Positions 42,650 through 51,598 of a stretch of DNA of 64,000 bases are shown piece by piece (positions within the stretch are counted from its first letter, which is position 1; each line of letters begins with the position of its first letter). The notes under the pieces are model-generated. The model did no database searches. It saw only the letters and a list, made by a program, of their open reading frames with translations, and was not told where the DNA came from. The stretch comes from Candidatus Competibacteraceae bacterium (GTDB taxonomy: Bacteria > Pseudomonadota > Gammaproteobacteria > Competibacterales > Competibacteraceae). The stretch is taken from positions 3,359,001-3,423,000 of the forward strand of contig CP065007.1 in NCBI GenBank assembly GCA_016699715.1, read 5' to 3'. The position numbers were made by a program, and so were the translations under genes.

Positions 42650-43375
42650 TCAACTACCGGCGTTCTTGATATACAAAAGCGCGTTGTAGTTGTATCCGCC
42701 AATCCCTCCATAATGGGTCTCGCCGGAATTTTGGTCCGTCGATAACTTCGCTTCAAGCGTCTTACCCGCCACTTGGAACTTGAAGCTTGTACTTAAGCTC
42801 TCCGTCGCTCTGTCGATGTTGTCGTTATAATAGGACTCATCACCCTTTCCCTGATCTAAAAGCATCTTGTTGTCGCCGATCAATGGTGCATCGATCAACA
42901 CGACCATCACATTCTCGGTGGCCCCTTTTTGGCGTATCGCGATGCAGACATGAATACCCACGGCCGATATAGCCGCCGACTTGCTACCGTTCGCCAGCGA
43001 GAGGTTTACGGCCGCCACCTTGTCGTAATCAAGGCCGCCTCCGAGCGGAATCAGACCACTCTCAACATTGTTCATTTTCGGGAAGGGATACCAGTTGCCA
43101 CCAGACTTGCCATCACTGTTGAGCCAGCTCGTATCATCCGCGGTGTAGGTCAAGGACCACTCCAGATCGACATCCGTCTCGTTCCACATGGAGAACGTGT
43201 AGGTCATTTTGTGGAAGACGGCTAAAAAGAAGTCCACGAGCACACTCAGAATGCTCACGACCGCGAAGACCTTGGTCGCGATATTGACAACTCTCAAGGC
43301 GTTGGCAAAGTTCACCACGTCTTGAGCAGCCTCATCTCCATCCTGCGCCGCGTTCAAGACCTGTCCATTACACAC
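42650..43375 (-). CDS. Unknown protein, possibly 5'-truncated
   Basis: A 241-residue frame from a GTG. A hydrophobic helix is at about 28-55 (LRVVNIATKVFAVVSILSVL), followed by a beta-rich part with FSMWNETDVDLEWSLTYTAD, WYPFPKMNNVESGL and a C-terminal GGIGGYNYNALLYIKN. The pattern (asparagine/aspartate/aromatic rich strands with an early helix) recalls secreted or pore-forming beta proteins, but no family could be named. Its codon use is less GC-rich than neighbours. The start directly abuts a Tn5-like transposase fragment, and the frame remains open upstream, so the N-terminus may be lost. Confidence 0.55.
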   Translation of the reverse strand: MCNGQVLNAAQDGDEAAQDVVNFANALRVVNIATKVFAVVSILSVLVDFFLAVFHKMTYTFSMWNETDVDLEWSLTYTADDTSWLNSDGKSGGNWYPFPKMNNVESGLIPLGGGLDYDKVAAVNLSLANGSKSAAISAVGIHVCIAIRQKGATENVMVVLIDAPLIGDNKMLLDQGKGDESYYNDNIDRATESLSTSFKFQVAGKTLEAKLSTDQNSGETHYGGIGGYNYNALLYIKNAGS

Positions 43376-43380
43376 ATCGT

Positions 43381-43724
43381 CTAACTGATTGAGTGGGCAT
43401 GGAGATCAGAAGCCAAGTGCATCCCCCAAGCGAGGTCGCGGGCGCGCTGCAAGCCGATCCACAGGGCCTGGGGGCCGGGGGGACCGTCGCACTTGCGCCC
43501 CAAATAGCCGCCCAGGCGGGCGATCCAGCCGAGCATGGCGGGCAGCGGCGGCGGGATCGCCGGCGGGGGCCGGCGGTGGATGGCGACGTCAACGGCCTGC
43601 CATTCGGCCGGGTCCAGCACGGCGTCACAGAGCAGCTCGGGGGTGGTCCGCCCCAGCACGGTCAGGTACTGAATCCGCCAGGCGATGATCAAGTACAAGG
43701 CCAAGCCGGTACGCTTCGGTCAAA
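43381..43724 (-). pseudogene. Tn5/IS50-like transposase, C-terminal fragment
   Basis: Minus-strand reading gives LALYLIIAWRIQYLTVLGR, then LLCDAVLDPAEWQAVDVAI, MLGWIARLGGYLGRKCDG and GPQALWIGLQRARDLAWGM. This is the C-terminal dimerisation domain of IS4-superfamily transposases related to Tn5. The catalytic core upstream is missing (a stop lies just before RTGLAL), so it is a scar from an older element. Confidence 0.85.
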
Positions 43725-43829
43725 TGCCGCTGGCAGAATAGATCCGTGAGCGACGATCTCGTCGTACTTGTCTGCAGTGCCGCCGGTATCCCGCTCTGAT
43801 CCGTTCATCCCATCGCTTCTCGTCGATTC

Positions 43830-43985
43830 TTACACCCGTGCGCCGGTTTTGGCCGCCTTCAGTCCATGCTTCTTGAGCCAGTGGTGCAGATTCGATGCGG
43901 TCGTGTGATAGCGCTGGGCGATGAACTTTTGGGTCGAGCCCAGCACCGATGACCGGGTTACGCTTCGCACACCCGGCCTGCAAAC
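43830..43985 (-). pseudogene. Short HTH-like gene remnant
   Basis: A minus-strand tail reads SVLGSTQKFIAQRYHTTASN, then LHHWLKKHGLKAAKTGARV and a stop at 43830-43832. The pattern looks like a helix-turn-helix (FIAQRYHTTASNLHHWLKKH). The frame has no start and joins the sulfatase fragment, so it is probably debris of a transposase or regulator. Identity not established. Confidence 0.35.
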
Positions 43986-43991
43986 TTCAGA

Positions 43992-45182
43992 TCAGTTGTT
44001 GGGTGCCGGGAGACTCTCCAATTCCTTCAGGCGTTTCATGGCCTGCATCGCCTGGATGGAATTATAGTTGATGCCAGCGGCGTTCAGACTACTGCCCTGC
44101 TGGAAGGGGTATTCCGACAGGGTGCCGAGAAATGCCTTGAGTTGCTGCTGCACCGGGATGAAGAGCCAGATGTTGTCCGCATACCAGCGGATGTACATCC
44201 CCGATTGGCTCGATGCCCACTCGTAGGGATCGGCCCGGAGGTTGGTGATGACCGGCCAGCCGGTCACGTTGCGGACGGCGGTGGCGATGTTGCCGTCCTC
44301 GACGGCGAAGGAGACCTTCCAGTCGTTCCAGCGCACGGCGTTGAGGTCGCCACCCTGACCGAAGTAGAAGATTTCCTCGCGCGGGCCTTTCTTGACCTCG
44401 CCCTTGAAGAACGGTAGGAAGTTGTACCCGTCAAGATGGACTTTCCAGGTCTTGCCATCGGCCTCATAGCCCTGCTTCAGCTTCTCGACGATGTTCGGCT
44501 CGCCCGCCGCCGCCAGCAGCGTCGGCAGCCAGTCCTCTTGAGAGAAGATGTCGTTGACGATCGTGCCCGACTTGATCACGCCCGGCCAGCGGACAAGCAT
44601 CGGCACGCGGAAGCCGCCCTCCCAAGTGGTGCCTTTCTCGCCGCGGAACGGCATCGTGCCGCCGTCCGGCCAGGTCACTTCCTCCGCCCCGTTGTCGGTG
44701 CCGTACACCACGATGGTGTCGTCGGCGATGCCGAGTTCGTCGAGCCGTTTGAGCAGCGCGCCCACCATGTCGTCGTGTTCCACCATGCCGTCGGGGTAAA
44801 GGCCGATGCCGGTCCGCCTCTGCGCCGAGGGCTTGAGATGGGTCCAGACGTGCATCCGTGTGGTGTTGAACCAGACGAAGAACGGCTTCTTCTCTTTCAC
44901 CTGGGTGCTCATGAACGTGTTCGCGGCGGCGTAGATCTCGTTGTCCACGGTCTGCATCCGCTCACGGGTGAGCGGGCCGGTATCCTCGATCCTCTGTCCA
45001 TCCTTGCCGTCCGACCAGGTATGGAGCACGCCACGCGGACCGTAGTTCTTCTTGAACTCAGGGTCCTTCGGATAATAGTAGGTCTCCGGCTCTTCCTGGG
45101 CGTTCAGGTGGTAGAGGTTGCCGAGGAATTCGTCGAAGCCATGCACGGTCGGCAGGTGCGAGTCGCGGTCGCCCAGTGAGTC
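43992..45182 (-). pseudogene. Arylsulfatase, N-terminally truncated
   Basis: The frame runs from SLGDRDSHLPTVHGFDEFLG to a stop at 43992. It has the C-terminal two-thirds of a sulfatase: PFFVWFNTTRMHVWTHLKP, the metal-binding YGTDNGAEEVTWPDGGTMPF, FRGEKGTTWEGGFRVPMLVRW and LPTLLAAAGEPN. The missing N-terminus should hold the CxPxR motif whose Cys becomes formylglycine, so the fragment cannot be active. The break at about 45180 coincides with a REP-like repeat. The ATG at 45146 is internal. An adjacent HAD fragment is on the same strand. Confidence 0.85.
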
Positions 45183-45228
45183 TGTCGAACCCTGTTTTTC
45201 AGCGATGAATGGCCACTCGACAGGCTCA
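45177..45228 (-). repeat. REP-like hairpin
   Basis: Arms TGAGTCTGTCGA (45177-45188) and TCGACAGGCTCA (45217-45228) pair at 11 of 12 positions, the mismatch being a G-T wobble. The core CGACAGGCTCAGG resembles extragenic palindromes common in GC-rich proteobacteria. It lies where the sulfatase gene is cut. Confidence 0.55.
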
Positions 45229-45279
45229 GGGCCAGCGGATGCAATGAAAATCTTGCCCGTTTAGTCCTCCTCTCCGGCG

Positions 45280-45494
45280 CTACTCCTCGAACACAAAGAT
45301 CTTCCTCCAGTCATTCTTCATGCTGATCACCGTCCAGCCCTGCTTCTTTGCCTCGTCATACAGTTTCTGGGTGAAGGCGCCGACCTTGGTGTCGGGTAGC
45401 CCCTGGGCCGGCCCGTAGGCGTACTCGCGCGTCGCATCGTCGTGCAGCACCAGCATCGACAGCCGCGCGCCATCGCCGGCCTTCGTGTATTCCA
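45280..45494 (-). pseudogene. HAD-type hydrolase, C-terminal fragment
   Basis: Minus-strand reading gives YTKAGDGARLSMLVLHDDATREYAYGP in pieces, then VGAFTQKLYDEAKKQGWTVISMKNDWRKIF, with DDAxREYAYG and the closing GWTVISMKNDW typical of HAD-superfamily phosphatase-like proteins found beside sulfatases. About 70 codons remain. The N-terminal catalytic DxDxT motif is gone, cut by the IS4 copy that begins at 45495. Confidence 0.6.
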
Positions 45495-45672
45495 CATTGT
45501 ACAGGACAAAAATAACTTGCTGAAAATTAAGATAAAAAATAACAGCTATTTTGAGGGTAGTAGGATCGCGAGGTTGCTGTTATCATAACTAATTGATTGA
45601 TAACATTAATTCTAAAACAGGCGAGGTTAATTCCGTGAATTCCCCTTTTTTAATACCCGGCACTTTGCAGAA

Positions 45673-46779
45673 ATGCTTCATCATCATTTTCACTGGAACC
45701 GAGCGCGTATCTCTTGCATCGTCTATTTAATTATCGGAATCATCCAGATGGGAACGGTCAATCTCGCAAAGATTGCTGTCACCTTTCCTGGGCGTGCGCA
45801 ACCGGCCTCTCATTACAAACGCCTTCAACGACTTTTTTGTCAATTTTCTCTAGATCTGAATCAAGTCGCCCGGTTCATTGCCAGTCTCATTCCTGTGCTT
45901 CAGTTCAAATTGACACTCGATAGAACCAATTGGAAATATGGTGATGTCAATATCAATTACCTTGTTTTAGGAGTCGTCTATCGCGGATCTGCTTTTCCTA
46001 TACTATGGGTTGCTTTAGATAAAAAAGGCAACTCAAATACCCAAGAAAGAATAGCATTAATGAATCGATTCCTTACGATTTTCGGCCCGCAAATGATCGC
46101 CTGCTTGTTTGCGGATCGCGAGTTTATTGGGATTCAATGGTTTGGTTATCTTATTGAAAATCAAATTAAATTCGTAATACGCATCAAAAAGAATACGCAA
46201 ATCTCTAACTCCCGAGGGGTCCCCGTCTCCGCCGAAAATCTTTTTCGAGGCCTACCCCGTGGCAGCGCTCTGGTTTTATCGGGCCAACGAACCGTGTGGG
46301 GGCACTCTCTTTATGTGATTGGTCTGAAAATGGCCAACGGTGAATTCGTTATTCTCGCAACGCAAGAACAACCGGAAACCGCGTTGGAAAATTATAAGGA
46401 ACGCTGGCCGATCGAAACGCTTTTCATTTGCTTAAAAACTCGGGGATTCGATCTGGAATCCACCCATATAACTGACCCCCAGCGACTTGAAAAGTGGATG
46501 GCTTTTCTCGCTATTGCATTTAGTTGGGCGCATATTATTGGTGAATGGCGCCATGAAATTAAACCGATCAAGATCAAAAAACATGGCCGTCCCACCCAAA
46601 GTCTTTTTCGCTATGGATTAGATTATTTGAGAAGTTGTTTATTTCATCACCAAGAATCCGCCCGGCAATACGCTTTTCATCAGGCACTGGAGTCGCTCTT
46701 TAAACGGTTGGGATCGAGCCCTCAAAATCGCTGTTTTCTACCTCTAACCAATACGCCACCCGGCAGAATTTTAACGTAA
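45673..46779 (+). CDS. IS4-family transposase (copy 3)
   Basis: Complete 368-residue protein identical to copies 1, 2 and 5, with D83, D148 and the Y-R-E-K signature. Two silent changes (in the codons for K of LEKWM and I of AHIIG) distinguish it from copies 1 and 2. The gene is intact, but its own element has lost a continuous right end because another IS lies 10 bp from the terminus, so it may act only in trans on other copies. Confidence 0.95.
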   Translation: MLHHHFHWNRARISCIVYLIIGIIQMGTVNLAKIAVTFPGRAQPASHYKRLQRLFCQFSLDLNQVARFIASLIPVLQFKLTLDRTNWKYGDVNINYLVLGVVYRGSAFPILWVALDKKGNSNTQERIALMNRFLTIFGPQMIACLFADREFIGIQWFGYLIENQIKFVIRIKKNTQISNSRGVPVSAENLFRGLPRGSALVLSGQRTVWGHSLYVIGLKMANGEFVILATQEQPETALENYKERWPIETLFICLKTRGFDLESTHITDPQRLEKWMAFLAIAFSWAHIIGEWRHEIKPIKIKKHGRPTQSLFRYGLDYLRSCLFHHQESARQYAFHQALESLFKRLGSSPQNRCFLPLTNTPPGRILT

Positions 46780-46804
46780 ATTCATTTGGTTAGATGATTT
46801 TGTC

Positions 46805-48569
46805 GTAACTTCTCAATAAGTCATGGCGGCCTTGGCTGACGATATTCAGTTAGAGTACCCCATCGAGTCTCCCATCCTCACCCTGGAATCACCCCCCGGC
46901 ATGCCGACTCCCCCGATCCAACTCCCCGACCTCCCCGACGCGGAACGGACCCCGCTGGTCGAGCAGTTGTTGGCATTGATCGAAGCGATGGCCGAGACCA
47001 TCCATCGTCAAGCAGAGACGATTCAGCAGTTGCGCGATGAGATTGCGGTGCTCAAGGGCGAGAAGCCGAAGCCGACGTTCAAGCCGAGCGGGATGGAGAA
47101 GCAAACCGATCCCAACGTGACGGACGGCCGTGACGGTGACGGTGACGGTGACGGTGACGGGGAATCGAAGGGCAAACGGCCGGGTTCGGCGAAGCGGCAC
47201 AAGACCCAGGACTTGATCATCCACGAGGAGTGTCCGATTCCGCCCCGCGACGTGCCGGCGGGCGCCCGCTTTAAAGGGTATCGGGATTTTGTGGTGCAGG
47301 ATCTGAAGATCGAGCCGCACAATACCCGCTATCGGCTGGAAGTTTGGCGGACCCCCGACGGCGAGTATCTATACGGCGAGCTGCCGCCGGCGCTGCAAGA
47401 CGGGCATTTTGGTCCGGGGTTACGTGCCTACGTGCTCTATCAGCACCATCAGTGTCATGTCACCCAGCCGCTGTTGCGCGAACAACTGCTGGAATGGGGC
47501 ATCGACCTCTCCGCGGGGCAGATCGATGCCCTGCTGAGCGGGCACAACGAGCCGTTCTTTGCCGAAAAGGATCGGCTGCTTGCGGTGGGTCTAGCGGTGA
47601 GTTCCTTTATCTCGGTCGATGATTCGGGGGCTCGCCATCAAGGCCGCAACGGCTACGTCACGCAGATTGGCAATGATTTCTTTGCCTGGTTCTCCAGCAC
47701 CGAGAGCAAGAGCCGGATCAATTTTCTGCAACTTCTACAAGCGGGCACACCGGTCTATCGGCTCAATGACGAGGCGTTGGCGTATTGGCGCGAGCAGGGG
47801 TTACCCCAGGCGCTCTGCCAAAACCTGATGGCGCATCCCACGGTGGAGGGGGTCACCACCGCAGCCTGGGAGCAACAGCTCGACGACTGGGGCCTGGTCA
47901 CCGAACGGCATCGCCGCATCGCCACCGAAGGGGCCCTGGTGGGCGGGCTGTTCGCGAAAGGACTCTCGCACGACTTGGTGATCGTGAGCGACGGTGCCGG
48001 GCAGTTCGCCATTCTGCTGCATGCCTTGTGTTGGGTGCATGCTGAACGCCTGATTCACAAACTCATCCCGCTCGATGAGAACCATCGCCAGGACCAGGAA
48101 CGGGTGCGCGACGAACTCTGGACGCTCTACGCCGACCTCAAGGCGTACCAGCGCGACCCCGATCCAGCGGCGATGGACGCCCTGCGCGCGCGCTTCGAGG
48201 CCCTCTTCACTCAGAAGACCTCCTTTGCGACCCTCAATAACACGCTCAAGCGTCTGTATACCCATCAGTCCGAGTTGCTCCTGGTGCTCTTGCGCCCCGA
48301 CGTCCCGCTGCATACCAATGGCAGCGAGAACGACATCCGGGGGTTTGTGAAATGGCGCAAGGTCAGCGGCGGAACGCGCAGTGACTTGGGGCGACGCTGC
48401 CGCGACACCTTTGCCAGCTTGAAAAAGACCTGCCGGAAACTCGGGATCTCGTTCTGGGACTACCTGAACGACCGGATCGGGCAGGTTGGTGCGATCCCCC
48501 CTTTGCCAGAGATCGTTCGAGAACGGGCGGCGGCGGCAGAGGCCGTGCCGTGAGTTATTGAGAAGTTAC
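46805..48569 (+). mobile_element. IS66-type single-ORF element, second kind (1765 bp)
   Basis: Termini are 19-bp inverted repeats (GTAACTTCTCAATAAGTCA and, complement of the right end, GTAACTTCTCAATAACTCA; one mismatch) and begin GTAA, as in IS66. The 8-bp duplication ATTTTGTC is at 46797-46804 and 48570-48577. It has landed 10 bp from the end of IS4 copy 3. It is unrelated in detail to the 1654-bp IS66 element at 2599 and 48650, so two different single-ORF IS66 lineages are present. Confidence 0.95.
46823..48553 (+). CDS. IS66-family transposase, second kind
   Basis: A 576-residue transposase. A leucine-rich coil at about 45-80 (LVEQLLALIEAMAETIHRQ) is followed by an acidic/basic linker with a DGDGDGDGDGES run, then an IS66-like core: YVLYQHHQCHVTQPLLREQL, SVDDSGARHQG (first Asp), VIVSDGAGQFAILLHALCWV (second Asp) and HTNGSENDIRGF with the final Glu. 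The C-terminal FASLKKTCRKLGISFWDYL matches the family. The DG run is encoded by a (GGTGAC)n hexanucleotide repeat at about 47130-47160. The gene fills the element and looks intact. Confidence 0.9.
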   Translation: MAALADDIQLEYPIESPILTLESPPGMPTPPIQLPDLPDAERTPLVEQLLALIEAMAETIHRQAETIQQLRDEIAVLKGEKPKPTFKPSGMEKQTDPNVTDGRDGDGDGDGDGESKGKRPGSAKRHKTQDLIIHEECPIPPRDVPAGARFKGYRDFVVQDLKIEPHNTRYRLEVWRTPDGEYLYGELPPALQDGHFGPGLRAYVLYQHHQCHVTQPLLREQLLEWGIDLSAGQIDALLSGHNEPFFAEKDRLLAVGLAVSSFISVDDSGARHQGRNGYVTQIGNDFFAWFSSTESKSRINFLQLLQAGTPVYRLNDEALAYWREQGLPQALCQNLMAHPTVEGVTTAAWEQQLDDWGLVTERHRRIATEGALVGGLFAKGLSHDLVIVSDGAGQFAILLHALCWVHAERLIHKLIPLDENHRQDQERVRDELWTLYADLKAYQRDPDPAAMDALRARFEALFTQKTSFATLNNTLKRLYTHQSELLLVLLRPDVPLHTNGSENDIRGFVKWRKVSGGTRSDLGRRCRDTFASLKKTCRKLGISFWDYLNDRIGQVGAIPPLPEIVRERAAAAEAVP

Positions 48570-48587
48570 ATTTTGTCCTGTACAATG

Positions 48588-48649
48588 TGTGTACTCGAAG
48601 TCGTTGAGAAGAAAAAAACCGGCGAAGGTTTTCAAGTGTTACCTCGACG
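48588..48649 (+). pseudogene. IS5/IS427-type transposase scrap
   Basis: The 62 bp between IS4 copy 3 and IS66 copy B reads VLEVVEKKKTGEGFQVLPRR. That resembles the C-terminal EVV-K-...GF-VLPRRWVVERTF block of IS427-type IS5 transposases. The characteristic WVVERTF is cut off by the IS66 insertion. It shows that the two neighbouring elements once flanked a different IS. Confidence 0.5.
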
Positions 48650-50303
48650 GTAGCCGTTCTCCCCCCTCTACCGGGGCAAGGGGGCGAGAGGCAGTCCGGC
48701 GCGGCGGTCGGCGATGGCGCGTTCGAGAGTGCGCCAAGGGGAGTGGCCGCGCTGGCGGCAGGTATCGATGACGCTGGCGAGCAGAGCGAAGACCCGCGAA
48801 CCCACCGGGGTGCGGGTACCGTGACTGATCTTGCGCGCGATCACCCAATGGCGTAGTGCCCGCTCTGCTACATTGTTGGTCAGTGGCAGTTCGGGATGAC
48901 TCAGCACCTGGAAGATGGCTTCCCAGTCGTTGAGCAACTCCACCGCCAAGGCGTGGGTTTTGGCGTGGGCGTGACCCTGGCGCCGTTCGCAGGCCGCGCG
49001 CAACGCGGCCAGTACCATCATGTGTTGGGTCGGCGGCGCGACCGGCGGCGGACCTTCGCGGGCCGCGTAGACCGCCGCCATCAGCGCCTCCAAGGTCTCC
49101 AGCACGAACCGGCCAAAGACACGGGCCTCGCGGTCGCCACTCTCGGCCAAGCCCCGCGCCTTGCGAATCAGGTGTGCCCAACAGCGTAACCGGCGCGGGT
49201 GGTTGCGGTAGGCCATCCAGCCATCGCTCATCAGCCAGCCGCTAAAGCCGTCCAGCACGTTCTCGACCCGCTCCTTGCCGCGCCCGGCCACGTAGTACAG
49301 GGTCGCGGTCGCCGCGACAAACACCCACAGCCACAGCGGCCGGCCGTGTTCGGGCCAGGAGGTTTCGTCGGCGTGCAGCAGATGGCTGTCCAGAACCGCC
49401 TGGACGAGTTCGTCTTCCGCCGGCGCCACGGCCGCGCCGGCTTCGTGGAGCGTCCGATGGATCGTGCCGGTACTGAGCTTCAGGCCCAGCCACTCGTCCA
49501 GGAATTCGCGAATCCGCGCCCGCGACAGCCGGAACCGGAAAGCCAGTGCCACGATCAGCGCCGCCAACCCCGGCCCCACCAGCCGCCATTCGCTGAGTTC
49601 AATCCCCGCCAGCAGTGGGTCCACCACGCCCTGGCCGGCCACCGCCCGGGTCCGATGGCCACAGGCGCAGGGGGCTTCGTCATAGCGATGGTCCACGACC
49701 CACAGCGTCAACCCCGGCCGCGCCGGATCGCCCCAGTGCAGGTCGACCGCCTGAAACCCGGTGTAGGCCACCGCACCCACTGGGTCCAGCGGCCGGCCAC
49801 AACCGGCGCAGGTGTCGGGGTAATGGGCCTGTTCGGCATTCGCCTGGAACACCTGAGTCCGGCCGATCCCCGGCGCCCCCGGCTGCTTACCCGGTTTACG
49901 GGCGGGTTTCGCGTCCGCCGGTTTCGCCTCGGCCGACGGCGGTTCCGCCGGCACCGGTTTCGCGTCCGCCGGTGCCGACTCGGGTCCCTCGTCCGCCGCA
50001 TCGGCGGCATCCGATTCCGGCCCGTCACCCGGTCGGTCCCACGGCGCCCGACTGCTCGGCGGCCGCGAACTGTTGTCCGGTCCCTGATTCAACCGGTCCA
50101 GCGCCTCCTTCAAATCGTCCAGCAGCTTGCCCGACAGCGCACGCACCTCGGCCTCCCCAGCGAATCCAGGTAGGCGTGGTCTAATTGGCGCAGGCTATGT
50201 GGGCTGAGGTGCATGGTGGTTGATCGTGGGGCTGGACTCTAGTTTTCCATACCTACTCCCCGAGGGGAAGTTAGCCATTACCGGGAGGGGTGTGAAGAGT
50301 TAC
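48650..50303 (-). mobile_element. IS66-type single-ORF element, copy B (1654 bp)
   Basis: Same length and ends as 2599-4252, with about six substitutions. The flanks CCTCGACG (left) and GCGTATTC (right) do not match, so there is no target duplication. The right flank is the interior of an IS4 element. Recombination with, or deletion from, another copy is the simplest reading. Confidence 0.92.
48668..50146 (-). CDS. IS66-family transposase TnpC (copy B)
   Basis: The 492-residue protein matches copy A (2617-4095), with GRKPGKQPGA, the CxxC pair in TCAGCG, HADETSW, SDGWMAY and NNVAERALR. Nucleotide changes seen by eye (around 48684-48692, 48748-48764 and 49957-49966) are silent at the protein level. 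It is presumably functional. Copy B differs in lacking target duplications around its element. Confidence 0.93.
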   Translation of the reverse strand: MRALSGKLLDDLKEALDRLNQGPDNSSRPPSSRAPWDRPGDGPESDAADAADEGPESAPADAKPVPAEPPSAEAKPADAKPARKPGKQPGAPGIGRTQVFQANAEQAHYPDTCAGCGRPLDPVGAVAYTGFQAVDLHWGDPARPGLTLWVVDHRYDEAPCACGHRTRAVAGQGVVDPLLAGIELSEWRLVGPGLAALIVALAFRFRLSRARIREFLDEWLGLKLSTGTIHRTLHEAGAAVAPAEDELVQAVLDSHLLHADETSWPEHGRPLWLWVFVAATATLYYVAGRGKERVENVLDGFSGWLMSDGWMAYRNHPRRLRCWAHLIRKARGLAESGDREARVFGRFVLETLEALMAAVYAAREGPPPVAPPTQHMMVLAALRAACERRQGHAHAKTHALAVELLNDWEAIFQVLSHPELPLTNNVAERALRHWVIARKISHGTRTPVGSRVFALLASVIDTCRQRGHSPWRTLERAIADRRAGLPLAPLPR

Positions 50304-50829
50304 GCGTATTCTTTTTGATGCGTATTACGAATTTAATTTGATTTTCAATAAGATAACCAAACCATTGAATCCCAATAAACTCGCGATCCGCAAACAAGCA
50401 GGCGATCATTTGCGGGCCGAAAATCGTAAGGAATCGATTCATTAATGCTATTCTTTCTTGGGTATTTGAGTTGCCTTTTTTATCTAAAGCAACCCATAGT
50501 ATAGGAAAAGCAGATCCGCGATAGACGACTCCTAAAACAAGGTAATTGATATTGACATCACCATATTTCCAATTGGTTCTATCGAGTGTCAATTTGAACT
50601 GAAGCACAGGAATGAGACTGGCAATGAACCAGGCGACTTGATTCAGGTCTAGAGAAAATTGACAAAAAAGTCGTTGAAGGCGTTTGTAATGAGAGGCCGG
50701 TTGCGCACGCCCAGGAAAGGTGACAGCAATCTTTGCGAGATTGACCGTTCCCATCTGGATGATTCCGATAATTAAATAGACAATGCAAGAGATACGCGCT
50801 CGGTTCCAGTGAAAATGATGATGAAGCAT
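50304..50829 (-). pseudogene. IS4-family transposase, C-terminally truncated (copy 4)
   Basis: The first 175 residues match the other copies up to IKKNT, with one change (R67W at VAWFIAS). D83 and D148 remain, but the YREK motif is lost because the frame enters the IS66 end and stops at 50278. Inactive. Confidence 0.9.
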
Positions 50830-51007
50830 TTCTGCAAAGTGCCGGGTATTAAAAAAGGGGAATTCACGGAATTAACCTCGCCTGTTTTAGAATTAATGTT
50901 ATCAATCAATTAGTTATGATAACAGCAACCTCGCGATCCTACTACCCTCAAAATAGCTGTTATTTTTTATCTTAATTTTCAGCAAGTTATTTTTGTCCTG
51001 TACAATG
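50304..51007 (-). mobile_element. IS4-type insertion sequence, copy 4, truncated (704 bp)
   Basis: Carries only the transposase-start side: 50304 corresponds to position 1100 of copy 1, and the right terminus at 51007 is intact and followed by ACGACAACT (51008-51016), the same 9-bp target as copy 1. The other side is lost at the IS66 copy B junction. Three substitutions separate it from copy 1 in 704 bp, by eye; two of these are shared with copy 5. Confidence 0.93.
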
Positions 51008-51598
51008 ACGACAACTTGAATTAATTGATATTCTTCAGCAAGTTGAAAATGAAGCGGTCCGGCCTTTACGGTATTGGTGCCAAGATGAAAGTCGCTTTGG
51101 ATTAAAAACGATCACCCGGCGGGTCATCACCGCACTGGGGATTAAGCCAGTTGGTCCAGTTCAATGGACCTTTCAATCATTTTGGCTCTATGGTGCCATT
51201 GAGCCACTGAGTGGCGAAAACTTCTTTTTAGAATTTTCCCATTTAGATGCTGATTGCTTTCAGTGGTTTTTGAATGAATTTTCTAAAACTTATCCGCACA
51301 GCCTCAACGTAATTCAATTGGATAACGGTCGCTTTCATTCTGCCAAAAAACTCGTAATCCCCGATAATGTCGTCTTATTATTCCAACCGCTTTACAGTCC
51401 CGATGTGAACCCCATTGAGCGTGTTTGGCAATCAATGAAAGATCAATTGTGTTGGATCAATTTAAAAACCCTAGATGAACTACGTAAAAAAGTGGATGAA
51501 CTCATTCAATCGCTTCTCCCAAGCGAAGTGGTTTCTTTGACCAGTTTTGATTTTATCTTATCCGCACTAAAGCAGTAAAATTTATTAGTAATCGGTAT
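51008..51598 (+). mobile_element. IS630-type element, copy B, right part
   Basis: Catalytic half of the IS630 element, joined to IS4 copy 4 at exactly the same 9-bp site as in copy A. It ends at a TA near 51597-51599, followed by the start region of an IS5 transposase (AGGTCAAATTC). That site differs from the one in copy A (IS5 C-terminal region), so the two IS630 copies are separate insertions. Confidence 0.88.
51009..51578 (+). pseudogene. IS630-type transposase, catalytic part (copy B)
   Basis: Continuous frame through YWCQDESRFGLKT, WTFQSFWLYGAIEPLSGE, LDNGRFHSAKK and SPDVNPIERVWQSMKDQL to a stop at 51576-51578. Unlike copy A it has no frameshift. The HTH half is missing, so it is still a fragment. 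One substitution replaces the Tyr of the first copy by Ser in RFHSAKK, and PP of the first copy by PL in QPLYSP. Confidence 0.85.

Larger units (their letters stand above)
45495..48587 (+). mobile_element. IS4-type insertion sequence, copy 3, split by an IS66-type element
   Basis: The element runs 45495-46804 and resumes for its last 10 bp, CTGTACAATG, at 48578-48587; together they give exactly 1320 bp once the duplicated ATTTTGTC is counted once. An IS66-type element sits between. The flanks TGTATTCCA (left) and TGTGTACTC (right) are not a duplication, so this copy has probably recombined with another or suffered an adjacent deletion. It cuts the HAD gene on its left. Confidence 0.93.
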
